Origin: Rhynchopus sp. YZ270_cl-10
Lineage: Eukaryota > Euglenozoa > Diplonemea > Diplonemida > Diplonemidae
DNA length: 64,000 bases
Direction: 5' to 3'
Assembly (NCBI GenBank): GCA_964035575.1
Contig: OZ037907.1
Coordinates: forward strand, 1,054,001-1,118,000
A program made the position numbers and the translations under genes. Positions 42,057 through 51,169 of this stretch are shown in pieces. Under the pieces are notes generated by a model. The model saw only the letters and a program-made list of their open reading frames with translations. It had not been told where the DNA came from and did not search any database. Numbering within the stretch: position 1 is the first letter of the stretch; each line of letters starts with the position of its first letter.

Positions 42057-43988
42057 ATGAGTGGTCCCTGTGGGGCCTCTGTGGCAGTGAGACGATTGGA
42101 CACATCTTCTGCACTATCGTCCCCTCAAGAGTATGAGTACGTTGTACAGGTAAATGCAGAGAGAGTCGCTGCGGTGCGGTCTGATGCGCATTTGGAATGG
42201 CTTGTGGAGGAGACGGTGAAGAAGCAGTTCAAGCATGCTGCGCATCCAACTGTCCCCAAGGGGAGTGGAGTGCTCCGGGTTGGAGGATTGGCTCCATTGT
42301 TACGTGCCTCCCCAGATCTCCGTTCGGAGGTGCTCTGCCGCTACTCTGCCAGCATTGTAGAGTACTATCTCAGCCATCCCGCCATCTCCGAGGCCTGTCT
42401 CGAACTGCATTCATTCGCCTCAGCGTCACCTCCATCAGAGATCAGCTTTCTTATGAAAGGGGGAGATACAGAGGTGGTACCACAAACCTCGAATTTAGGA
42501 GGGTTCATGAGATATCCATTTAAGAAGGCGAAAAAGGTGGAACCCACAGCAGATTTGAGTGAGTCCCGCGCATTAATGGGGTTGATGCCGTTTTTAAAGC
42601 AGGTGGACGATGGCAGCATGGAGGAATTGCATAATTACCTGGTAGCTGCGTACATTGCGTTTGAAGCTGATAGAAGGGCGTTGGGGGCGGCATTCAACTC
42701 TTTCGGAAGAAATTTACAGGAGACTGCTAAAACTGCGTTGTGGGATTTAAAAAAAATTCGGTCCTCTCATTCGTTGACAGGGTTAAACTCGCCTACCGTT
42801 TCTGACGCACAGCTCCAATCCCCCAAATTATCTGCAAGATCTGGGTCAGAAGGGAGCCAGAGCTTGAGTGGTTCAACATCAAATCTTATGGTAACACCGC
42901 GCGATTCAGTCTTAGCATCAAAGCTGCGTAACAGAGAAGCAATGAGACAAAGGGTGAACGCTCAATTAGTCCAACGTGAAGTCCAAACATCTCCAAAATC
43001 TCCTACCTATCAGGAGGAGGCACCGCAGTCGCCTGCATTGGAAGAAGGGAACTTCATTGATTCCGAAGGGTTTTTGAAGTTGATGGGGGAGAAGAAACCT
43101 TCGCAGGCCTCCTTAACGACAGCACCGGTATCGTTTCTTGCAACACCGCGCAACTTTTCGAACAGAGAGCCTGGGTTGAACTCTAGCCGGGGAAGCAAAG
43201 GGATGTACAGCTCCCGCGAAGGGTCTCCTGTGTTGCCAGAGGCAAGAAGGTTTGCCTCATGCCTAGGGAAAATGGGGCACGAAGCGAAGAGAGACCCTGA
43301 AGACCGTGCAGGTGAGATTGCAACGCATGTAGGTCGTCCTAAGACAAACGCACCCCGCGATGTCATTGACGTAGTTGCCTCTGGGTTTGAATATCTCGCA
43401 AAGGCAGATGAGCAGGTGACCCACCACTGCTCGCGGTGCTCCCTCTCAGGCACCGTTGCGACCAACCTCTTTGCAGGGCAGCTGTACAAAGGCGCCAAGG
43501 CAGTGGTGCACCAACCAAGCAGCGAGGTCTCCGACATTGCAAAGATGGATGAGGTGAAGAGGGTGAAAAAGATTTCTGGAAACTGCTTCGCAGGGACCCT
43601 CAAGGTGTTTGTACAGAACGAGGTGAACAGACACACAGAGGATGCACGGCTGTTGCAGCATCTCTTGGACGTCCTGGACGACAGCATTGACGATGCCGAG
43701 GTGGTCAGCGGTGGGGACGCATTTGCCGCTAGCTGGAACAACGTGACGGCAGACACCTTCGTACCCGTGGCGCCCGAGACACGGAGTCCACAGACTGCCG
43801 ATGTGTGCAACATATCCACCGCCACCCCCAGCCCCACCTCTGAAGCCGACAGAAGCAATATGGTCCCCAGACTCGACCTCTCCCAAGCAGGCTTCAACAA
43901 TAAATCCCAGGACCGCCGTGTCTCCGACCAGGCGAGCGACTCTGCCAGCTACGTGATGATTGGGAGTGAAGGGGAGAAGGACAGCTAG
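42057..43988 (+). CDS. large unknown protein with candidate Atg8-binding tail
   Basis: 643 residues from the ATG at 42057, which follows a pyrimidine tract and poly-A. The N-terminal ~240 residues are mostly helical and globular; a Ser/Pro-rich middle follows (~250-400). Residues ~440-560 form a second folded region with a CSRC pair. The extreme C-terminus reads SYVMIGSEGE in an acidic/Ser context, which fits a LIR/AIM motif (aromatic-x-x-hydrophobic). No family assigned; a role in membrane trafficking or autophagy is only an inference from that motif. Confidence 0.68.
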   Translation: MSGPCGASVAVRRLDTSSALSSPQEYEYVVQVNAERVAAVRSDAHLEWLVEETVKKQFKHAAHPTVPKGSGVLRVGGLAPLLRASPDLRSEVLCRYSASIVEYYLSHPAISEACLELHSFASASPPSEISFLMKGGDTEVVPQTSNLGGFMRYPFKKAKKVEPTADLSESRALMGLMPFLKQVDDGSMEELHNYLVAAYIAFEADRRALGAAFNSFGRNLQETAKTALWDLKKIRSSHSLTGLNSPTVSDAQLQSPKLSARSGSEGSQSLSGSTSNLMVTPRDSVLASKLRNREAMRQRVNAQLVQREVQTSPKSPTYQEEAPQSPALEEGNFIDSEGFLKLMGEKKPSQASLTTAPVSFLATPRNFSNREPGLNSSRGSKGMYSSREGSPVLPEARRFASCLGKMGHEAKRDPEDRAGEIATHVGRPKTNAPRDVIDVVASGFEYLAKADEQVTHHCSRCSLSGTVATNLFAGQLYKGAKAVVHQPSSEVSDIAKMDEVKRVKKISGNCFAGTLKVFVQNEVNRHTEDARLLQHLLDVLDDSIDDAEVVSGGDAFAASWNNVTADTFVPVAPETRSPQTADVCNISTATPSPTSEADRSNMVPRLDLSQAGFNNKSQDRRVSDQASDSASYVMIGSEGEKDS

Positions 43989-46497
43989 CGGGTTGGGGAT
44001 ATGTGTATGTGGGTTTTGGGGAATGTGTTTGGAAAAAAAAAAAAGCAAAGTATGGGTAGTTCTTAAGAGTGGAGCAATTTGCCCAATGTGTCTATGTGTT
44101 ACAGGGTGGAAAACAGCGTGCAAACAAAACGCGAATTTGAGTGAATGGTAGTGCGATTGTCGAATGAAGCAAAAAAGGGGGCATTTTTTTCTATTGAAAG
44201 ACTTCAAAGTCTTTTGTGAGGGTGTTTTTTTTGTGTGTTTATCGAAGCTCGTTTTGGGTGAAGGGGGGGGGGGGGGTGTGTGTTTGCGGGAGGGTGGGTA
44301 ACAAACAAAAAAATAATGACTGTGTGTCTACACACAGCGACCCTATGACCATTTTTCTTTTTGTCCACCCCTCCGGTGTTCTGGTTGCGCACCAATGATA
44401 CACACAGTCACGAGAGGGCTGTTGTATTCAATTCACATTTTATTTTTGGTGCTGAGTCGTTTATATTGTCAAAAGGTTGTCACTTGAGGTGCGGTGCATG
44501 TGGGTCGGGTACACCCGGTCATATACCAAGGTACATTGTCATGAGAGGGCTTTGTATTATTTCAAGTCAACTTTGTTGTTTTTCGAATCTCTTTTCTGGT
44601 TACGCGAGGATCAATATCAACTTGCCAACCTCTGACATGTGTGCGTGCATGAGAGGCACATTTATCTTTCAAAAAAAGCTTTTCTTATGTTCGTTCTGGT
44701 CCGTTCTGTTTCATTAGCCCCTAGGTGTTCGAGAGTGAAGAGACGGTGTTTCAATTTGTTTCGTTTATTGTGCTTTTTTTTCGAGCAACAGGGATTGTGT
44801 GTGCGTTCTTATTATACGAGCCTTCAGTGTGTGGTTTTTTTCCCCCCGCTTCCTCATCAGTGTCACCTCGTTACTACTAAGGTGAGGTGTTCCTGTGTTC
44901 TTGACACAAAAAAGGGGGGGAATGGAGGGGTGTTTGAGAGCAAGAGTGTCTAGTTTAACAGAGCGGGACACAGACCCGGGTGAGGTTGAGTTAACGACAC
45001 CTTGAGGGGTCGCTTCTTTTTTGTGTTTTAGTGTGTGTTTTGTGCTTTGATGATTAATAGGGGGGGTAATTCTTGCGCAGAAATATGGCCTCAATGTGTG
45101 ACTGTTTTTTTTTTTTGATAAAACAACTTGTTGTCAATTCTAAAAAGATTGGAGGCAGCGCTGCAGGGCAAACAAAACGGATTGAAAAAAACAGAAGCTT
45201 GCTTGTTTTCTTTGAGTACTCAATTAACCACAACAACCGTACTTCAGTTTAACACATTTTTTCACCTTTTTGTTTTCCCGGCTTTGAGCGCACAAACAAA
45301 AGACCCGATCTTTTTTTTTTTTTTTTTTTTTGTGTTTTTTTTGAAAGCAGTTGTTGTGGGTGGTTCCTTCTTCAGAGCGGAACATTTGGCTAATGTATGC
45401 ATTGTGTTGAGTGTGTTTATTTTTGAAATGTAACGGTCTCACTTTCTTTTTTTTGTGTGTCTCTCAAAGGCAGAGGTGCCCCCCCTCTCGCTCTCTTCAC
45501 AGCGTGATGCCTGAAAAGTATCTTATACAAACCCCGCGTGTGTCATTGTTAATAGTGATTTTTTGTGACCCCCCTCATCGTTCTTTCAAATATTTTTGTC
45601 CTATTCACTTTTTGTGAGAAAAACCTGGGGAAAGGGGAAAAGAGAAGCAAAAAAAAAAGGGGCAGACCACAAGGAGGGTGAAGTGGAACAGTTCGCGATA
45701 GGACTATACGATTAAAAAAATGGACAGTGGAGATTGCACAAACTGTGGCAACACTACCGAGGCAAACTACACTACTCCAACAATTTATCAAAAAAAAAGG
45801 GGGTTTTTGAGGTTCCTGGGCGATTTGTTAATACATACAAACCAAAAGCAAAAACCAAACGAAAAACACCCCTCACAACAAAAGCCGCAAGCTCTAAATA
45901 TCCATGCGAATCTGACCGTTTCCTTGGTGCCCTCTTTTTGCTCCCCTCTCATTCGTCTAGCGTACACCCTTCCCCTTTTTTTCCTGCCTTCTTTTGTTTC
46001 AAAAAAATATTTTTTGAAGGACACCCAACCCCTTTCTCCCCTACCCCAATTTTGTTGGCCACAATGGGGGGGTTTTTTTTCAGATCAACCACGAAATGGA
46101 TTGTAGGACTGCAATGGTTGGGGTGTCCACCCCCCGGTACAGCCGATCATGTACCTACCAAGGTACACTGTTCACGAGAGGGCTTTGTATTTCAAGTCAA
46201 CTTTTAGTGCACTGATCATACCAAGGCATTCAGCCTCTCCGCATAGCCTCTCCCAATCCCCGTTCATCTGGCTGATGAGTGGAAGTGGGAGTAGCACATA
46301 CCAGATGTAAACCACGAAATGGGGATTGTAGGACTGCATGGCTGAGTATCCACCCCAGTACAGCCGATCATTGTACCAAGGTACACTGTTCGAGGGCTTG
46401 GTATTTCAAGGCAACCTTTTTTATACCTCCCTACCCACATTCCACCTCAGTGATTAGTATTTTTTTACACAACCAAAAGCACCCCCCCCTTGGACAG
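43989..46497. other. repeat-rich spacer
   Basis: Holds DR-7 (44046, 45344), DR-2 (44396, 44528, 46083, 46302), DR-3 (44637), DR-6 (45047) and DR-8 (45719) copies in the same orientation, separated by poly-T or poly-A. No coding-like region. Confidence 0.65.
44637..44675 (+). repeat. dispersed hairpin repeat DR-3 (type copy)
   Basis: Pattern GTGTGCGTGCATGAGAGGCA, CATTTATCTTTC. GTGC pairs with GCAC around an ATGAGAG-type loop. Other copies start near 4826, 9716, 11885, 14198 and 54506. It shares the GAGAGG core with DR-1 and DR-2. Confidence 0.65.
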
Positions 46498-47616
46498 ATG
46501 AACAGAATGCTGCCTGCCTTCAGGAGGATGTGTGTGTCTGGCCCACAGCGTGGTGCTGCACTGCGCTTTGCCTCAGCAGCACCTGCCGCCGCAGATGATG
46601 ATGTCACCGAGGCTCCCACTTCAGCCGCAGACGGTCTCGTCCGCCCTGGCAAGAAAATGCAGCAGACAGACAAAATCGCTGACTTCACAATGTCAACCCC
46701 AGCCTCACCTGGTACACAGGAGCCAAAGAAGGATGTGGTCCCCCGAGTTGCCATGCAGCCCAAGACTGGGAAGATTGTCAAATTTGACTCGGCCTTTCAT
46801 CGCTACACTGTTGGAGGAGAGAGGCAGAAGAGTGTCACCCAGCTGCTTAAGGGGAAGTTGAAGCGCGACGGGGAGGATGTCACTGCTGTGACGCATCCTT
46901 TCAACACCGAGGAGATCTCTCGGAAGATTGCCGAGATGCAGGGCAAATCCCAGCAGGAGGTCCTGGCGGAGTGGAAGGCTGTGGCTACCTTTGGTACCAA
47001 CTTCCATGACTACATCCACACTGCATTGACGGGGGAGAGAATGCCCAACGCACCCGGCTGGACAGAAGAAGAGAAGAACGGAGCACGCGAGAAGGCCTAC
47101 CAAAGCGCGTTCCACGAATATCACGATGTTCTCACGGAGTACGGCTACAAAATGGTCGAAGGCGGGTCTGAAATGATCGTCGCATCATCGAAGTACAGCG
47201 TGGCAGGGACCATCGACTGTCTGATGCACTGTGCAGAAGGGAACGAAATTGAAAAACGCCCCCACTACCTTCTTGTGGACTGGAAGACGAACACGAAGCC
47301 ATTCCGCCACCAGAAGCCCTACAGAACGGAGCCACAGGTGCTGAACTGGCCGTTTGAGGATCTCCCTGCCACGAAGCTCTCTGAGTACGCGCTGCAGACG
47401 AACTGCTACAGACACATCCTCCTCAACGACGGGTACGTGCCCGAGGACGCAGTCGTGCTCTGCTGTGTGGCGCACTTCTTCCAGGTCTCCAACGGCGACG
47501 TCGACCTTGATGCTATCGCAGTGGACACCCTCGACACTGAGCGCGTCGAAACTCTCTTCCAGGCCGCAGCTCCGCCGGAGAAGATCCTCAGAAAAAAGCG
47601 CGTCCCACTGTCATAG
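46498..47616 (+). CDS. RecB-like (MGME1-type) nuclease, mitochondrial-type presequence
   Basis: 372 residues. The first ~30 residues are Arg/Ala/Ser-rich without acidic residues and end in RFASAAP, like a mitochondrial presequence. A PD-(D/E)XK nuclease core follows: GTNFHDYIH (His170), E225, GTIDCL (Asp240), VDWKTN (Asp261, Lys263) and the QTNCY helix (Gln300, Tyr304). This order of H, E, D, DxK and QxxxY is that of RecB/Cas4/MGME1 exonucleases; MGME1 trims single-stranded flaps in mitochondrial DNA. CAG directly precedes the ATG. DR-2 repeats flank the gene on both sides. Confidence 0.8.
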   Translation: MNRMLPAFRRMCVSGPQRGAALRFASAAPAAADDDVTEAPTSAADGLVRPGKKMQQTDKIADFTMSTPASPGTQEPKKDVVPRVAMQPKTGKIVKFDSAFHRYTVGGERQKSVTQLLKGKLKRDGEDVTAVTHPFNTEEISRKIAEMQGKSQQEVLAEWKAVATFGTNFHDYIHTALTGERMPNAPGWTEEEKNGAREKAYQSAFHEYHDVLTEYGYKMVEGGSEMIVASSKYSVAGTIDCLMHCAEGNEIEKRPHYLLVDWKTNTKPFRHQKPYRTEPQVLNWPFEDLPATKLSEYALQTNCYRHILLNDGYVPEDAVVLCCVAHFFQVSNGDVDLDAIAVDTLDTERVETLFQAAAPPEKILRKKRVPLS

Positions 47617-49450
47617 GAATGAGTGGTTCGCAAAGTGTAGGTTGAAATAAGAGGTTAGCTTTTTCAGATGTAAACCACGAAATGGATTGTAGGACTGCAT
47701 GGTTGGGTGTCCACCTACACCAAGATACACTGTTCACGAGAGGGCTTTGTATTTCAAGTCAACTTTTATTTAGATGAGGCGTGGGTTCATCTTTACCAAT
47801 TTTTCTCTTTATTTGAAAGTAATAGCATACCGAGGCCTTTTTTTCAGCTTCGCAATTTTTTTTTGTCTAGCCCAGTGTATTTTTTGGGCCGGTTGGGGGG
47901 GGTCAGTGACCCCCCCCAAATTTTCTCCGGAAATTTGGGCCGGTGGGGGGGGTCAGTTTTTTCAGCTGGGTTTGAGGTGTTTCCTCGGCGTGGTGTAAAA
48001 AGCTATACATTTACACCGTACCCAAAAAATTTTTCGCCTGCGGCGCCATTTTTTTTGTTTTTTTTTGCTCCGCAAAAAAAAAAATATACAGTTCACTATG
48101 TTCCCTGGTCGTGCTGAAAAAAAAAAATGGGCAAAAAAACAAACTGACCCCCCCCAAACTTAAAATCTGGATTCCTGGATAAGACACTGGTCTAGCCCAC
48201 GAAAAAAAAAAACTAGTGGAGTTCATCTTCGGGTGTCTACACTAATACAACCAAGTTTTCAAAAAACAAAAAAGGAAAAAAAAAAAAAAATTAGTGGAAT
48301 TCATCTTCGGGTGTCTACTAATATGAAGAGCGGTTTTCTGAGGCATGTGCGTGCTCGTACATGTATTTCCCCCCAACCTTTTACATCCCCCTTATGGATT
48401 GTGAGGCGCGAGGCACATCCATATTTTTTTTTACGTCTCTCTCCCTCTCTGAGTTCTGTGTGTTGTCCATACAGAACCCTTTCTGTTTTTCAAAAAGAGA
48501 GGAATTTTTTTTTTTGAGTGTCGGAAAGATTCACTTTCTATAAGCGTGATTGCGTGCCTGAATCTAAGGGGTGGTGGGCGCAATTCACTTTACTTTGACA
48601 CTAGCAACCTTCGCACCTCTTTTTATTATTTAGAGCTATTTAGATTATCTTTTTTCTCTCCCCCCCTCCCCATTTTCAGCAACAGAGGTTTTGTGGAGTG
48701 GTGCAAAACAAAAAACAAAAAACAAAAGCAAAAAAAAGGAAATCGAAACTATGAAAATCGCATACAAGCTAAGAGTGACCAATTTTTTTAAAATGCAAAA
48801 GGCGAAGTTATCTCCCCTCTCTTTGCGAGTCTCATGAACTTTGTTCGCCATAATTTTACAGGTTACAAAAAAAAAAAAAAAAAATGCAAAAACAGCTCGT
48901 CAATGAAAACATGAAAACACGATAGACACACCACAAACATAAATATACAGTGCGGAGCATACTCAGAGTGTCCGCATGAATGACGCCAAATGTTTAAATT
49001 GAAATAAAATAGTGTATCCTCTCTGGCGTTCGTGGTTTTACCCCGAAAAAAGTACCGAATGTGCTACAAAATAGCAGGGGGGTGTCAGGAACGCCACAAA
49101 TTGTCTCTTCAGGTGATCTAACACTGATCGATAGTGAAGACTGTCTTGCATTGCAGCTACACTAAAACAACAGAGTATCAAAATAAAAAGCTGCAGAAAA
49201 AACAACAAAAACAACAACAACAACAACACCACAACAATGTTTTTAAGAAAAAAAAGCTCTTAGAATTTTCTCATCCACACCCCCTGCACACCCCCTGCAC
49301 ACCACCCCCCTAACCAAAACCCATCACAGAAAAACAACCGTACACACATAATCTCTCTTGCTCTCTCCCTTTCATCCCTCCCTTTGTCTTCCCCTTTTTA
49401 AGTGCGCTCATTTTGCCAATATTATTATTTTGAGGAAAGGACACTAAACA
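47617..49450. other. repeat-rich spacer
   Basis: DR-2 (47668-47767) directly after the nuclease gene, the hAT-like MITE at 47873-48189, two DR-4 copies (48214, 48292), one divergent DR-4 (48948) and a CAA microsatellite near 49197-49225. No gene. Confidence 0.6.
47873..48189. mobile_element. hAT-like MITE, family MH-3
   Basis: Ends CAGTGTATTTTTTGG and GATAAGACACTG form short inverted repeats (CAGTGT). The perfect 8-bp flank duplication is GTCTAGCC (47865-47872 and 48190-48197). The interior holds TTTACACCGTACCC, CGCCTGCGGCGCC and GCTCCGC between T and A runs, as in MH-2. No coding capacity. Confidence 0.9.
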
Positions 49451-51169
49451 ATGCCACCCCCACGCGCGATGCAGCGTATGCAGGACGCACAACGGTATTC
49501 AGAAGGGGTTACACTCGCAGATGCCACCCCACCCCCACAGAAGACCACAGCGGTACGACCACCCGCCACACCCACAACACCCACACCCGCACTGTCACAT
49601 CTCTCGTCTCTCGTTGCTGCCTTGGGCCACATGCCCTCTGCCTTGACAAGCGTACGCTCCTCCTCCTCTCCACTCCAAATGCTTGAAGCCGCCTTGGTCC
49701 ACAGCACCCTTACCTCCTCCTCTTCCTCACCCCCTTCTGTCACCCCTTCCCCATCCATCTCAGAGGGCGTCACCTCCCCGTCGAGCTCCCCTCCATCCCC
49801 TTCCCGCGGGCAGGCACAGCACACACAGAACCGACAAAACAAACGGGATCAGCAGTACCTCCTACAGGTCGCCTTGAAGAAGAAAACCCACACCCCGACC
49901 ACCCCGAAGGCACAAACCACACGAAAGGAAAAGGTCTTCTCCACTACCTGCAACATAGTCACAACCCCGCATCTTTCTACCCTATGCCATCTCCTGTCTA
50001 AGGGAAGCTCTGCCTTACGTTGCATGGTACGAGGCATGGAGACAGAACCATCTGAACCTCGCAAGCATTCCACCCCTAAGACATACACAGAATGCCTCCT
50101 ACGGCAACGGAAGATGAAGGCAGACTCCGAAGCGCTCAGAAAGGCGGATCCCTTAGCGGATTATATAGAGCACTTTCATCGTGGGGAACCTTCGCACCCA
50201 GCATCTAGCCCAAAGGTGCAGAAACGGTCGCCCAAGAAACAGCGTGGTGGTGGGTTTTTCGATGGGTTGTATGAAGACCAGCAGCGTTCCGCGCAGACGG
50301 CGCCGACCCCGGCGCCTACCCCAACCCCAGACGTACAACGTCAAGCACCTCCAGCAAAGACGACAATGGAGGTTCGTGGTGGATACCGCGACTATCTGAG
50401 GCAAACCAGGTTGGAGCGTGAGGCTGCGAATGCAACAGAGGAGCGTTCTCAGGAGGTGCACCTCTCTGCCTTGGGGCTTCTCACGAACATTCTTGCGCAG
50501 GAACAGCGAGCTGGAGCTGGAGGAGGAGGAGGAGGAGGAGGTGCACGAGGTAGCGAAGCACCTTCCCCAGTCACCCCTGCCTCTCCTGGAGTCGGTAAGG
50601 TGCGACGAACCCGACCCCCCTGCTCAACAAGCACCGGATGTAAGAGGGCACACTGTGTAGTACTGCAAAGAAATGCGGGGAAGTGGGTCCGAGAAGACTT
50701 TGTGCTTGCAGCAAGGCTGCTTCCGTTGAGACGGTGCTGTACTGACAAGCTTAATGCCAGACAGCGTGCGGCGCTGGAAGGGGGGACCACTGTGAAGGAC
50801 CCCACTGCTGCAGTTGCCCCTAGCATAGGAGGTGTACAGCAAGGGGCATATGCTGCCGAACAGCGTAGAAGGGTGCGTGCAAATGCGGAGTCTGCACAGT
50901 CTTCCCCATCAGCACCTGTCAAGCAACGTGTCGTGAAAGGGAGAAAGGAGGTGCCCATCAAGCCTATCGCGCTCTCCCGACCCTACTCCCCGAACGCACC
51001 CAGAACGCAAGCAACAGAGCCAGAAGGGCTTGACGCAGTGCGCGGGGAGATCCACCGTCTGCAAGCGATTGTCCGGTCCCGTGAGCGTGCTCTTGCCAAG
51101 GAGCATGTGGATCTGTTCGAATCGCAGGGCGATTTTGCAGGGTGGAGGGAAGAGGCTGTAGGGTATTGA
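49451..51169 (+). CDS. Pro/Ser/Thr-rich disordered protein
   Basis: 572 residues from ATG at 49451. The N-terminal ~130 residues are Ser/Pro/Thr-rich low complexity. Short conserved-looking blocks follow (YTECLLRQRKMKADSEALRK; GGYRDYLRQTRLEREA), then a Gly run, a small Cys-bearing region (~395-440), and a final helix (EGLDAVRGEIHRLQAIVRSR). The helical blocks separated by disorder resemble microtubule-binding flagellar or cytoskeletal linker proteins, but this is only an impression. No family recognised. Confidence 0.6.
   Translation: MPPPRAMQRMQDAQRYSEGVTLADATPPPQKTTAVRPPATPTTPTPALSHLSSLVAALGHMPSALTSVRSSSSPLQMLEAALVHSTLTSSSSSPPSVTPSPSISEGVTSPSSSPPSPSRGQAQHTQNRQNKRDQQYLLQVALKKKTHTPTTPKAQTTRKEKVFSTTCNIVTTPHLSTLCHLLSKGSSALRCMVRGMETEPSEPRKHSTPKTYTECLLRQRKMKADSEALRKADPLADYIEHFHRGEPSHPASSPKVQKRSPKKQRGGGFFDGLYEDQQRSAQTAPTPAPTPTPDVQRQAPPAKTTMEVRGGYRDYLRQTRLEREAANATEERSQEVHLSALGLLTNILAQEQRAGAGGGGGGGGARGSEAPSPVTPASPGVGKVRRTRPPCSTSTGCKRAHCVVLQRNAGKWVREDFVLAARLLPLRRCCTDKLNARQRAALEGGTTVKDPTAAVAPSIGGVQQGAYAAEQRRRVRANAESAQSSPSAPVKQRVVKGRKEVPIKPIALSRPYSPNAPRTQATEPEGLDAVRGEIHRLQAIVRSRERALAKEHVDLFESQGDFAGWREEAVGY

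Noticed and set aside
42365-44207. - strand ORFs opposite the 643-residue protein
   Set aside because: Antisense shadows; the + frame has the start context and the coherent protein.
44216-44398. Short ORFs with glycine runs in the 44-kb spacer
   Set aside because: They come from G and T tracts; no coding features.
49444-49842. - strand ORF opposite the Pro/Ser-rich protein
   Set aside because: Antisense of a low-complexity coding region.
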